A DNA stretch of 64,000 nucleotides, from contig NW_024067928.1 in assembly GCF_009389715.1 (NCBI RefSeq), positions 303,036 to 367,035 on the forward strand. The letters are read 5' to 3'. Numbering within the stretch: the first letter of the stretch is position 1; each line of letters begins with the position of its first letter. The notes beneath the pieces are model-generated. The model did no database searches, was not told where the DNA came from, and was given only the letters and a program-made list of their open reading frames with translations. The stretch comes from Phoenix dactylifera (taxonomy: Eukaryota > Streptophyta > Magnoliopsida > Arecales > Arecaceae). The translations under genes were made by a program, and so were the position numbers. Positions 24,001 to 36,560 of this stretch are shown here, one piece after another.

Positions 24001-25784
24001 GACCACATTGCATGGATACATGAAGGTTAATTTTTGACCAACAATGAAGAAAAGTCATCACGTGTTGGAGCCAGATTCATCATTAGGAGCACCAATTAGG
24101 ACTTCCAACTGTTCCCATGACAGAGGTAATGAGTGCAGGCATTGAAGGTCTTGAACAATTTATATGGGAAGAAATTGAAGATATGGCTGGCAAGTACAAG
24201 CCTGAATATGATGCAGTGAGTCAACTGCAAATTGGCCGTGAAAACTAGGGAATTGAGGGAAGTGAATTGCAATAAAAGAAAGTCAAGAGTTTGAAGCATA
24301 AAATTGAAGATCAGAACATAGTTCTTTCATTTTAGTTTCTAAAATCTGAAACTTTCATTGACCATCTCCCAAATTTTTACAGAATTGGGAACATTTGCTC
24401 TTCATGAGTTAATCTAAACTGCTGATTCAGAACAAGAGTATAGATCAAGAGTGAAGAACTGAACATATCTTCAAGAAACATAGCAGTCTCATTTTTAGTT
24501 TCTAAAATCTGAAACTTCCATGGACTTCTTTCCAATTTTTACAGAGTTGTGAACGTTTGCTCTTCATGAGTTAATCTAAACTGCTGATTTACCATCTAGA
24601 AAGAAGGCATAAAGTTGAGACTTGAGACTTTAGAAGCTCCAATAATTACCATAATTCATGGATAATGTAATCATATTGTTTCAACTTTCATGCATTTTCA
24701 ATAGTGGCTCTAGATCGATTTTCCAAAGCGACCAATCTTAAAGGTCATCATAGCAAAGCAGGTTGTTTTTCTCAACTTCGGAATCACAGACAGTCTGGAG
24801 ATACCCATTACCCAGCTATCCTTAACCTACTAAGGCTTTCAACATCCAAGAATCAACAGAAGCGACTCTAAGGATCAACTGAAGCGACTGTGAGCAATTT
24901 ATTGGCAAAATTTTTCTCAAGATTACAGGTTGGAAGGCTAAATATGTTTCGTCTCCGGGCATACTGGAACTACTTCAGTCAACTTTTGTCTCACAATCCC
25001 TCTTGAGATGAGCAGGTAATAACGTCATATTTGATAATGTGCACCAAAGTTTCTCTTCTCAAATCATGTTGGAGGACATCTAAATGCCATGGTCCCTTCG
25101 GTCAAATGGATGAGAGAAAAGTGCTTGACAAGGTAACGTTTAGTCTGTTAACCATGGAGTAATTTTTCTCCCATTCAGATGAACAATTTTACATTTTGAA
25201 ACTTATCCACTCAAGGGAGGTGTATTTCTACTTATGTTCTTGGTGGACAACCAAGATAACATGAAGAACAAGAAAAATCCCATTAAAAAATTTACGAAGA
25301 AAATATAAAAGCGATTACCTACAGGATATCACAGAGCACAGAAACTCCATGAGAAATGATGCCGCTAGTTGGAATACAACATCATGCAAACATAGTCGGA
25401 ATCTCCTAAATAATCATCCACCCTTTTCTCTTTTCTAATACTCTTTTAACAGGGCTTATTCTTCAAACAAGGGGGTTCATCTCAGAGCGTCCCCGCACTA
25501 ACGTACAACCAAACAAATGGCAAGCATAAAGAGAAAAGAAAGAAAAGCACCCCTTTTTTTCGTTGGGATTCAGCTTGACCCACGGAAATCATAACCAGTT
25601 CCTAAATAATCGTCCAACTACTTCTAGATTAATGGATTTCCTAAGCATGCATCTATATACAGTCCAAGGCCAATTCTGAGTGGGTTCTCTTCCACATTCC
25701 TCGCAGAGGCATAAAAGCAAACATGGCAGGCATAAACAGATAGGAGCATAAGCCAGCAAATACGTACGAACGAACGAACGAACG

Positions 25785-25843
<59 letters not shown>

Positions 25844-26066
25844 TAGAAGAAGCGTACTCCTTCTCTTCACGGGCCAAGACGAGGGGGTCGTCGTTCTTGA
25901 TGTCGTAGGGGTACCACTGGGCGACCTTGTCGCCGATGAGCTTCTTTCTCAGGATCTTGTGGGGCGACCGCTTGCCCGTCGGGTTGAGGATGTGCCCGAA
26001 AATCCGTGCCCGCGCCTCCGTCACCCCCTTCACCGCCGCCGCCGTTAACAGGCTCTTCAGGCTCAT
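21044..26066 (-). CDS. MRPS33: Mitochondrial small ribosomal subunit protein mS33
   Basis: Nuclear-encoded component of the mitochondrial ribosome small subunit, acting in the matrix. Exon 1 is 26066-25858 (209 nt) and exon 2 is 21134-21044 (91 nt). They join in phase across GA|GTACGC ... TTACAG|G, giving 300 nt and 99 residues, the size of plant S33 proteins. Conserved stretches are GVTEARARIFGHILNPTGKR, SPHKILRKKLIGDKVAQWYP, YDIKN, then KLEMLKRRGKGPPKKGQG and a basic C terminus ending KRNK. The start is the ATG at 26066, preceded by a GC-rich leader. Running past the donor would read into Ser/Leu repeats from the adjacent (CT)n tract. Family identity is strong; the symbol follows animal nomenclature. 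Confidence 0.92.
22424..22580. repeat. Three tandem copies of a roughly 55-60 bp unit
   Basis: Each unit reads approximately TGATCTTATCAAGTAAATTTC, AGCCCTTAAAAC, AGTATCAAGCAGTTATGGC. Copies start near 22424, 22484 and 22540; the last is truncated after AGCCCTTTAGATTATATCA. Confidence 0.85.
24332..24593. repeat. Direct duplication of about 100 bp
   Basis: The segment TTTTAGTTTCTAAAATCTGA ... TTTTTACAGA ... CTCTTCATGAGTTAATCTAA ACTGCTGATT occurs at about 24332-24428 and again at 24494-24592, about 160 bp apart, with a few substitutions. Confidence 0.85.
25766..25840. repeat. (CGAA)n(AG)n compound microsatellite at the mS33 splice donor
   Basis: CGAA units at 25766-25787 followed by (AG)n to 25840, ending 17 bp from the exon 1 donor of mS33 on the plus-strand map. 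Confidence 0.95.
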
Positions 26067-26126
26067 GATGCTCGCTCTCGCGCTCTCGCTCCGGGGGTGA
26101 AATGGACCGGACCTGGCCCGAAACAA

Positions 26127-26312
26127 TAGCTAAAACATTAAAATTAACTTATGATAAATGGAAGCAAAAGAAAAATATTATTTAATGTTAAAAACTATCA
26201 TTTGCATATATAGTGATGGAGTTCAATCTATATAGAGAGTATGATTTATTTGGGTATTATCTTTTTAGGTCAAATTAAAGTAAAAGAAATAGAGTTGAAC
26301 CTAATCCAATCT

Positions 26313-26364
<52 letters not shown>

Positions 26365-28054
26365 ATGTGATAGTTAATAGAGTGAGAAAGCTACTAGGAT
26401 AGTTAAGTTATTGTACAATCAAAAGATATTTTCTAATTGCAAAACCATCATTTTTATATGTAGTATAGATCTATTGCCTCCTACTTTCGGTATTTTTCTT
26501 ATTTTCCACCTAAAAAAATAAACAAGAACAAAACAAATTGATGATGAGCATACTCTTGAAGCCTTGTATTATGTTGTAATATGATGATTTGATTATAGAG
26601 AAAATGAAGCAATTCCTTCAATCCACTCAACTCTGACACCTTAAAGAAAATAATAAAAACTAGGAGTACTCGTGAAAATAGCATTCCAAGTCTCCTTTTT
26701 CATTCATTATAGATTAAAAAGAGTTTGGAGGATCCTTTGAGTTTGTCAAATTTGCCAATGAAAAATATATTAGTTGATATAAATAAAAACTTCATCATAT
26801 ATTAGTCATCAGCATGAGCCGCTTGGAAAGAAAAATATATAAAGAACCAATCTAATTTTCTCTTTTGTATTTAAATTGCACAACCAATAGAATCTTTCTA
26901 ATGCATAAAATTCTTTGTCGCTATCCAAACTAATTTCTCTCTATCTAATAAACTTATTTCTTTTCTATCTTTGTTTCCTTTTAAATAGTCTTACCCACTT
27001 CTGATCACTATCTTCTACTTTATTTCTTAATTTCTATTTAATTTCTATTTATTTAATATTATAGTTTTATTTGGTATTTCATCTTTCACTAAAACCATTT
27101 AATCTATTTATCCTGTTTTATCTATCTTTTTGTTGTTACTAAATTTGTATTGCCCATTCTTGTGTGCCAATTCACTAGAAAATTGATTAAAATCCCTCTA
27201 TTCATGTAAGGGAAGTCTAGACCCCAAAAATCAGATTGGATTTCTTTTTTAATTTTAAAAAAATTACATTTTTTAAACAATTATGACTAGTTAAAATAAT
27301 CTTTAAAAAATAAAATTTTTCTAGAACTAAATCTTGACTTTTACGTCAACCTTATCTTTTATCACATTGCCTAATTCGTTTCAAATTAGAAGATACATCC
27401 GGTTCAAATCTTTTCTGAAAAGAAAATTTTTATTTTAATCAATCTGTTTTGAAAACTAAATATCATGGTAATTCTTCATATGTAGTGTACAATGAATCCT
27501 TAGGGTCATCACACCCTCATAATACTCATCAAGCGCTTTGTTTTGGTGTATAGCATGCCAAAACGAATGCTATATGAGAAAATGATGATCTTTGAGAGTT
27601 ATAATTCGCGATTGAGAAGTGGATATGGTGAATCCTGCTCCCAAATCTTATTTAGATATATCCAAAATAGCTAGATCATGTGAGGCATAGGAATATTAAA
27701 GATAAGAATATTAATTTAACTAGCAAGTTATAAAACAATGACTATATAGTTACCACATGTAAAAAAAAAAATCTTTATTTATGGAAAATATATAATATTT
27801 TTTTAAAAAAGTCTAATCTAAGTTTTTTAAAATCTAAGCATATAGCAAATACTATACAAAATATTATTCAGAAGGCTCTCTAAGTTATTTATTTCTAAGA
27901 CAACTTAAGGATGGTATTGTCACGCTGCTTTAGCGGCCGCTTTTAATTATACACGACCATTGTACGACTTTGCTCCCTTTAAAAGTAGTTTTATTTATAA
28001 GTCAAATCATGGCTACTCCCTTATGTTATTTTGAGAGAAATAACATAAAAAATA
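26127..28054. other. Gene-free AT-rich stretch
   Basis: Contains an (AG)n run at 26313-26363 and otherwise unremarkable AT-rich DNA. No exon is supported. Confidence 0.6.
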
Positions 28055-28495
28055 GGGTTTTTTTTTTTGCATGAATACTCTTCTAAAAATTCAAATTTGC
28101 ATGAATACCCTCTTCAAATTTATATTTATTTCTATATCCTGATAAAACACTATTTTTGCATAAATATTCCTAATATAATGATTTTTCTAATACCATTAAT
28201 TAAAACCATATATATTTTAATTAAAAATAAAATAAAATTTTGAAGTTACTTTTTTGTTCTCCATCACGATTGCCTTATAAATGTTTCTTTTTGCACATAT
28301 ACCGTTAAAAATATTTTAGTCATTTAATTTGAAACTGTTAATTTTTTTAATGGCGTTAGATGACATGGGTACATATGCAAAAATAAGGATAGAAAAAGGA
28401 TAGAATAGTAAAATAAGTGTTTTACGAGGGTATGTATGCAAATATCAATTTTGAAAGGATATTCATGCAAAATTATTCATATAAAAAAATCTAAA
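28055..28495. mobile_element. MITE-like element with terminal inverted repeats (copy 1 of the family)
   Basis: The left end TTTTGCATGAATACTCTTCT .. AAATTTGCATGAATACCCTC pairs with the right end, which inverted reads TTTTGCATGAATATCCTTTC .. ATATTTGCATACATACCCTC. The centre carries ATGGCGTTAGATGACATGG. It shares layout and words with 14938-15238. No ORF. Confidence 0.7.
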
Positions 28496-31400
28496 AAATA
28501 TAATAAAAATGGTTCAAAAAATATATTAATTTATATAACAAAAAAACAAAGAGATGGAGATATTTCTCTGTTATCACCTGTTATTTCTCCTTAACATCGT
28601 TATAATAGCCATTAATTTCAATCATATTGTAATGCCAAAATTCCAAAAGATATTTCTTGAGATAAGTAGTAGCCGTTATATCCGTTATGGCGCAATAATG
28701 GTTTCGATGCAGGGCCATTATAACGGAATAAGACGTTTTTTCCAATCTTTAGCCAAACTAGGGCAAGGCCGCTAAGGTCAAACCACATAAGGCCCAATAA
28801 AATTTGGCCCATTGATTTCGTCCAGGCCAAGCCCAATTAGCTATTGCCTATTGCGAATCTTGGACTAATATGATCGCTTTTAATTTTCCTGAGGAGAGAG
28901 GCTAGGCTTCTCTAAATTGGTGAATCTAACATGAGGACCATCCATGCTTAAAAGACCAAATAAATTGCTCTGGATCGTTGTAACGCCACGTTTCTGATTC
29001 AGATACTCTTTCTGTTATTTAACATCAGGGAGGCAGACATTTTTGATCTTATCATAGATTTTGGATTTAGGGTGTAATTTAACTAAATTCTAAATTTCGA
29101 AAAGAAGTATATGTAAGTATATACAAATGTGCTTGTGCATTTACTTGATAACAGTAGTATTCATAAGTGTAAGCAGCTCCGTAATGTTCTAAGTTAATAG
29201 TTCACACGATTCGTGACCTGCAATGTCTGAAATGAATGGTCAATACGTAGGCAGAAGACTTGTGTTTTAGTTTGTTGTTGGAATTATTGAAACCACATAG
29301 TTTTTGAGCTATTTGTGTCATAAGTTTACCGAATTATACATATGATATGAATCATCGACTTAAGCGGCCCACCATGCATTTTAGTAAAGGTTTCGACCTA
29401 GTTGCACCCCTCGGAAAAAATTGAAGCTGCCCCTAACATAATCTGACCCTTATTGTCTAATAAATTTATCAACTTATCATTTCTTGGCATTCAGCATGGA
29501 TGGTCTTAGTGATATAAGAAATTAGATCTTTCTTTTAGGATCAGATCAAAATCTACTTGTCTCCTATATTATTGTGTTATTGTTTCATTAAATATCATCT
29601 AACATTATCTTGGGTAGTAGAGTTTTCGTTCAGACTGCTGTAATGGGAAACAGAAGTCCTTCACTTAAAGGAAGTCAATCTACATGTAGGACTAATTTAC
29701 ATGATTTTGACATGTCATTCATGCTTTTAGTTAGTGTTCTCACAACTTTAAATGAACCCGTCTATCTTTCCTTGAATTAGAATGCCAAAGGGTCCTGAAA
29801 ACTGTAGTTTGTCAACATACCCATTTCAAAGGGAAAACGTAAAGATGAAAAAAAGGGAACAATAGCAGGAATTCTTTTACAATCGTAGTGCTTTAGAAAA
29901 GCTTGGTGATTGTCTTAACAATTCTAAATTAAAAACTCATCATGGTGAAGACATCATTGACCAGATACTATGGTTGTTCACATGTTGATCTCCATTTAAG
30001 TGAATGCCCATAAACAACTTATAAGCTCCTTTTAGAACAATTTATATAAATTTGTTTTAGAATTTTTTTAATAGGTTAAGAAAAATGGTGTGGTACACTA
30101 GAGATGGCAAGAGGTTTAGATACGCACCAATCTTCGTGGATTTGAGCTTAGTATAGCTCATGAGTTCGGAATATTATGCTATAGTCTTGATAATTTATTG
30201 GTGCTTTAGCTAATACACCTTAAAACCAACCGTTCCAAGTCAGGCTAGGTTAACCTGACTCGCATTTCTGTCCTAACCTCATTGAAGTTCATTCCATACC
30301 GAATCATACCGAAATAGGATTACTACATTCTTATTATGAGAAACAGTCATTCAAGTGTGTGCAAATAGATACTATGTTTACATATGGATCTCTTTGTTGT
30401 TGCATTCTATTTAGGATAAGAAATAGGTGCAACGGGGCCTGCTTTTGATATATCATAAGATTATCAAGACAAATGATGCAAGAATGATACTTGGGAAAGA
30501 AATGTGGAAATGGAAAAGGAGGAGAGACGATAGCTAGTGGAGAAAGATGAAGGAAACCCACTACATTAGTGAAATCGAACTTTAGAAAACTTAACGCCTC
30601 TTCCTTTGGCCATGAAAAGAAAATCTGAAAGATCTTGGCGAGTTGTAGATATAAGCTAGTACACACAAAGAAAGAAATCACCAAGAAGCAAAACAACAAA
30701 TATTCACTATATCTGGAAAAATAACTTCACATCTTTAAAATTATGCTATAGCTATTTCATGATCACTAATTAAATTAAAATATATTTATCTATTTTAAAA
30801 AATTGATCATTTGCATAAATATTCAATTTGTAGAATTGCTTGGAGTATGAAAAATATGCAACAAAGAATTTAATAAACCAGACAACATTTTGACTAGGAA
30901 TTGCATTTTGCCTCTAGGGTTGCCAATAAAGCTAGAGCCTGCGTGAAGCTTACCAAAGAGAACGAATATATTATGCAAGGAATAATTCTAAAAAGCATCT
31001 CTAAATGCGTGCTTGAAATCTAAGCTAACATGGCTAGTGGATATGATTTGGAGCTCAATGAACTAAAAGATAAATACCAACTTTGCAAAGTATATTAAAT
31101 GGGACAGCTCCTTTGCACGGGGATTTTATAAGGAATCTTTTACTGCTAACGGAGCTGAAATTTCCTTGTGGAATGTGCTGACTGGATCCACTTTAGACCA
31201 AGTACAAAGTATGAGTGTTGTATGTGGGGGAGAGAGACAGAGAGAGAAGCTTGCAATTAACACCCACTTCCTCTTAAACCTTGCTTTTGCCTTCTGCAAG
31301 AGTGCAATTAGGGGCGCAACCGAGTTGAGTAGCTAGAAGCTCTAGCTCAACTCGACTCAAATTACTCGGACTCGAAACTTAATTTGAGATCAATCCAACT

Positions 31401-34370
31401 TTAATATCTAAGCTCGGATTTGACTCGATAAAAAAAAAAAATATTTGAGATCGACTGGATTCGACTCGAATGTCAACCGAATCATACTAGAGCGCGAGTT
31501 CAAATCTTGAACATAATTAAAAAAATATGGTTAAAACAAATATAGTATAATACCATATTTTAAAAGATTAAATTAATGATATATTATAAATAAAATATAA
31601 TATTATTTAAAATATATGTATACTCGACTAAGCTCATGAGTTTTCAAGATGAGTAACTTGCAACTCGAACGTGGCTTGAAAACCTGTTCTAGCTACTTGA
31701 GTTTGGTAATAATCAAGTCAAGCTTGAGCAGCTTGTCAGCAGCTCGGCCAGAAAATCCATTCAAAGGCAAAAGGAAAGCTTACCTATAAATGCGGACGGC
31801 TTATTTGTATCTTTTAGTTTAATGGGACAAATATGTGCCTATTCGGGTTTAATATGCACTAAGTTCTATTAGGCTGCAATGAGAGTTGAGCAGCTTGTCT
31901 AATTTGATTCTTTTTACAACGGTTTTCCTAGCTCAAATTATATTTCTGGTTTTCTATAGTATAAAGCCCAGCCAAACAAAAATGCGAACCTACAGAGGAT
32001 ATATCCGAACAAAAAAAAAAAAAAAAAAATTAATGGCAGCCTAACAAAACCAAATTGTGTTTTGGTTGATATTTTTGTTTTTAGGTGATTGTTTGACTTG
32101 GTTGACTTTATTAACGCGTCAAGTCAACTTAAGTTTGTGTATATACTGTTGGTAGGGTCCATTATAGACTGGCCCTGTCACGACCAACCTGTCCGAATTG
32201 AACCAATTTGGAGGATACTTTTGTTGTGCATCGTATGTGGTGGAAATGGCAGCACTTTCCAAAGCGATTACTGTAAAAATGAGTGCTGATGCTATTATTC
32301 CTTCAGAATCCTGGCTTTATTGGGGCACTCTTTTAGAATTCTCAAGAAAAGTATATAATGATTAAATATATGTAATGATTAAATATATGGATAATCACAG
32401 TTACATTATTCAAACATGATTCCACTGAGGGAAATTTGCATACGTACAGTGGAAGTTAGCAAATTTCAAGATAAATTTAAAGGTTCAAAGTTCAGAAGAT
32501 AATCTGAAAACAAAAAATGTAAACTAATTGTTATGCTACATGCTAATGCATGATAGAAGCAAGAAGGGGTTCCAACCACAAATTATGTTAATAATTCGTA
32601 ATTAAAGGAGTATTTCATGAATAGGCCAAGAATAACCTGCTTAATTTGTGATTACTAAATGATAATTTGTGTAATATCCAATATTTGAGTACTAGACAGA
32701 TGTTAGAGAATAATTTCAAATTATTGTTGAAAATATTTGATAATTAGGAACGAGAGCATCAAAATTCTATTAAAAAAATATGGTTATAGAATCAACCAAA
32801 ATTATGATTTGCTGAATTTTTCAAAAACAAAATATTAAGTTGCCGATAATTCATTATATTATTCTCAAAATGTAAACCTTCAATGTAATGCAAATTATCA
32901 GGAAATTCGGAAATAATTATAAGAAAACTTATCTATGATGGATAAGTTTACAGGAAAAAAATTAAGAAAATGAAATTGAAAACAAAACTTATTTCAATAT
33001 ATTTTCAGAAGATTTGAGGCGAATCTTCCTTTAATTGTCGAAGAAGAAAGCATCTATTCCCTTCTGGAATAACGAATGGTATTCATCTGTCACATAGAGA
33101 GAGAGGGTGAGAAGGAAGGGGTGCGAGAGGAGAGAGGAGAGCTTTATAATGTTCTTACTCATCCTCTTGTTTCTTTCCGGTGGGGCCTAGAGTGTCAACT
33201 GGCTGGGTCTGACTTGCTTTTGTTTGGATTTGGTTGATGGAAATTCTTTATGACATTCTTCTATTCGACCAAAGCGATTAGGTTGAGCCTAAGAAAAAAG
33301 ATAGGTCTCCCCACACATTACACCATCAATGGCTCCACCCCAAGGGCCTTTATTGAAAGATGTTTCCATGCCCAACCACCAACATTAGGGGCTCAATGCA
33401 AATCTATATATATATATTTTCAGCGCCCACCAAGTTCTTTAAAGTGCTTACCAATCCATTTCTCATGGTATTGATACGGAAGATCACAACCAAATCTATA
33501 CTCTGACTGTCCTTTGCTGCATTATATAAAAATTTGAGGACCTAAAGTGCTTTTCTGTATATAGAATATTGATCATATACGAGACTGATGAATGATAATT
33601 AATAGGAAAAATACCGTGATTCATGGGAAGTATATCCAATATTATTTTCTGGATTCAAGAAATGGTACACACTCCTGTCTTGTCTTTTTCTTTTTTCTGA
33701 AAAAAAGAAGACACTGAAACAATGCGTTTAGGCTAATTTCCAAATGTCACGATAATTAGTATATTTTTTTGTGAGGGAGCATAATAATTGCTAGTTTGTG
33801 AGAGAACATAATAATTAGGAGTTTAAAGTGCATGATTGACAAAAGTAATTTAAAGTGTACGACTTAATTAAGTTGTTAAACATTTCCTTTTGGGAAAAAA
33901 CCTGTAAGATGAGGTAAGCATAAAGAGGAACTTGAAGATCGAAGCCTAAAAATGGCAAGCACAAAACTTGACCTCCTGGCAAAATGTAGAGATATTTGTC
34001 GGTTTGTCCAACTTCACATCACCATGAAACCTCTCTCTATTGGTGGTGCATAAAGAACTAAATAGCGGCCTTGTTCATCACCAAAAAAAAAAAAAAAAGG
34101 AAACATGGCCTTGTTCCTAACCATTGAATCAAAAGTTATGAATATGAAGTTTGGTTTATGATAGCACTGGAGCACAAAGTGCTTGCTCCACAAAAAAAAG
34201 GGAGGGGTGTGGGGGCATGGGAGTTTTGGAAGGCATGAAGTGATTGAAAGGTGCACTTGAAATAAGCTCAAAATTCAGAAAGGTAGGGCTGCATACTAGG
34301 CCAATATGATTGCATGAAGGTCTCTCCTGTTCCCTTACTGTGAAAAGTTCCAAGTGACTACAAGAATAAC
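28496..34370. other. Gene-free intergenic stretch with decayed repeats
   Basis: A repeat with CCGTTATAACGG-like words and GGCCCA clusters lies at about 28560-28860. A decayed element rich in AACTCGACTC / CGAGTTGAG words lies at about 31310-31760 (begins GGGGCGCAACCGAG, hAT-MITE-like). Poly-A runs occur near 31429 and 32010. Nothing between 29.0 and 31.2 kb or 32.3 and 34.3 kb was recognised as coding. Confidence 0.5.
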
Positions 34371-34374
34371 AGCC

Positions 34375-34382
34375 CTATAAAG
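34375..34382 (+). promoter_or_regulatory. Possible TATA box of the MYB-CC gene
   Basis: CTATAAAG at 34375-34382 lies 335 bp upstream of the start codon and is followed by CT-rich runs, typical of a plant 5' leader. No transcript evidence is available. Confidence 0.4.
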
Positions 34383-34383
<1 letters not shown>

Positions 34384-34447
<64 letters not shown>

Positions 34448-34595
34448 CATACACACACATCTTATGGCAAAGGAGGACTTCAAGTCGGTACCTTTTTTCA
34501 CAGGGTTAGAATAGCATCCCATGGCTTTCCGAAAGAGAGAGAGAGAGAGAGAAGAGAAGAGAAGAGAAGAGAAGAGAAGAGAAGAGAATAGGAGA
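34384..34595. repeat. CT and GA microsatellites in the MYB-CC leader
   Basis: (CT)n at 34384-34442 with one TATTT interruption, and (GA)n plus (AGAGA)n at 34533-34590, both inside the likely 5' untranslated region. Confidence 0.9.
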
Positions 34596-34716
34596 GAGTA
34601 AGCTCAGGCCATCTCTCCAGAAAACGCACCCAATTCCTCCATATATGCGACCCTTTTGTTTTTGAATCTCTTCCAATTCTATACCAGGAGAGAGAGAATT
34701 AGAGAGAGAAGAAAGA

Positions 34717-35034
34717 ATGTTCCCATCCAAGAAGCCTACTATGAATTCACATGAACGGCCGATGTGTGTCCAAGGGGACTCTGGCCTTGTCCTCACCACC
34801 GATCCGAAGCCCCGGCTTCGGTGGACGGTTGAGCTCCACGATCGCTTTGTTGATGCTGTAACTCAGCTCGGAGGACCTGACAGTATGACGCCCCCCTTGT
34901 TCTCTCCTCCCTTTGTCTATCAGTCTTCTTCTTCTTCTTCTTCTTCTTCTTCTCTCTCTTTTCCTCCTTGCTGTCTCTTGCTTTCTCCCCCTCTCTCCTC
35001 CTCCTACTCTTCTTTTACTATTTCTTCTTCTTCT

Positions 35035-35084
<50 letters not shown>

Positions 35085-36560
35085 CTCCCTCATCCTAAAT
35101 TCTAGTGATCATCTACAGATGATAAGTGCTGCCTTTGGTTTTGTAGAGGCCACGCCGAAAACCATCATGAGAGTTATGGGCGTTCAGGGTCTTACTCTCT
35201 ACCACCTCAAAAGCCACCTTCAGGTATGTCCATGTGAAATAGCGATGTTTTCTTTTCCTTCTTATACTGTTTAACTATCCATCATCTAGGGTTGATCGAG
35301 CTTCATAACCCCTTATCCAATCGTCGTTTCTCCATTCATGCTTTATTTTGTAGAAATTCAGACTTGGGAAACAACCACACAAAGAAATCAACGATCACTC
35401 CATTAAGGATGGTGAGTGAGATCTGACCACATGAATGTTTTTTCTTACTAGTACAAACTTGTGATTGCTTTATAACAATTTGCCCCTAAATCAATGTAAT
35501 GTTTAGGATCTTCAACATCTTCCTTTGTTTCTATCGTGTTTTCTTGTTTAACATACACTTACTGTTTTTAACTGTGACGGCAGCTTCAGCATTAGACATG
35601 CAAAGAAATGCAGCATCTTCATCGGGGATTATGGGTCGAACCATGAATGAGTAAGCTACCAGCATGCCATGTCTTTACAAAGGGAAGGATTTAGATATTG
35701 AGAATGTTCTTGGGTTGCAAAATTTTTGTAGCAGGAACGTGCATATCACTGAAGCACTTAGCATGCAGATGGAAGTCCAGAGGAGAATACAAGAGCAATT
35801 AGAGGTGACCATAAATTCTGAAAGCACCTCTTATTTTCAATTTACACTTGTTTGATAGCACCAGTGCTCTCTGTTAAATTCTCCATACATTTTGGATCAC
35901 TAGGTGCAAAAACACCTCCAAATGAGGATAGAGGCTCAACGCAAGTACATGCAAACCATATTGGAGAAAGCATGCCAAACACTTGCTGGGGAGGGCATGG
36001 CCTCAGTGAGCTACAAAGGTCATGGAAATCAAGGAGTTATACATGTGGGTGCCATGAAAGATATGGGCTCGCCCATGAGCTTTCCTTCACTCCAAGATCT
36101 ACATTTATATGGTGGAGATGATCAACTAGATATGCAGCAACATATGGATAGGCCTCTTGATGGGTTCTTTCAGGCTAATGAAGGCGTTTGTCTAGGCAAG
36201 AAAAGGTTCAACCCCTACAGTTCTAATGGGAAGAGCCCTTTGATTTGTGCTGATGACCTCCGTCTGCAAGAACTGGGATCAGCTGCAGCATGCATGGGCG
36301 CACAGGAAGAACCTTCTAAGAATGATCAGCTCCAAATTGCATCATCTGTGATCGGTGGTGGAATTGACATGGACTCAATCACGGATGTATATGAGACCAA
36401 ACCGGTGCTCTCGACTGACGGCACGGGCGAGAAGAAGCATGAAGGATCACCAAAGCTCGAGAGGCCGTCTCCACGAAGAGCTCCTCTTCCTGTGGAAAGG
36501 ATCAATCCAATGATCAGAGGTGGTACATTACCGCAGACTAGAAACATATCCTATGGGTGA
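34717..36560 (+). CDS. MYB-CC (GARP family) transcription factor, IPN2/UNE16/PHL-like
   Basis: Nuclear DNA-binding protein of the MYB-CC group, whose members include phosphate-starvation regulators and phloem or nodulation factors. Exons are 34717-34882, 35147-35223, 35354-35411, 35584-35650, 35735-35804 and 35904-36560; all junctions are GT-AG and in phase, giving 1095 nt and 364 residues. The MYB-like domain spans about residues 31-86 (PRLRWTVELHDRFVDAVTQL, then LTLYHLKSHLQKFR at 71-84). The coiled-coil domain lies at about 127-170 (MQMEVQRRIQEQLE, EAQRKYMQTILEKACQTL). The short N terminus (MFPSKKP) and the block KQPHKEINDHS point to the IPN2/UNE16 subgroup. Residue 69 is Gln where the family usually has Lys (GVKGLTLYH). 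Translation through intron 1 would stop after a Ser/Leu microsatellite-coded tail. The exact orthologue is not assigned. Confidence 0.93.
34921..35080. repeat. TTC and CT microsatellites in MYB-CC intron 1
   Basis: (TTC)n near 34923-34953 and 35023-35037, then (CT)n at 35039-35081, filling much of the 264 bp first intron. Confidence 0.9.

Larger units (their letters stand above)
21135..25857 (-). other. Single 4.7 kb intron of mS33
   Basis: It begins GTACGCTTCTTCTACGCC and enters a (CT)n plus TTCG-repeat tract within about 20 nt. It also holds a triplicated 55-60 bp repeat (22424-22580), a duplicated 100 bp segment (24332-24593) and a poly-T stretch at 22098-22118. No other exon was recognised. 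Confidence 0.8.

Noticed and set aside
25589-25870. 93-codon Ser/Leu-rich frame on the minus strand
   Set aside because: Product of the (CT)n microsatellite in the mS33 intron.
28790-28845. Cluster of GGCCCA / AGCCCAA words resembling site II elements
   Set aside because: It lies in a dispersed repeat and no gene follows on either side.
34717-35274. 185-codon continuous frame as the MYB protein
   Set aside because: It reads through intron 1; splice sites at 34882/34883 and 35146/35147 restore the conserved MYB domain exactly.
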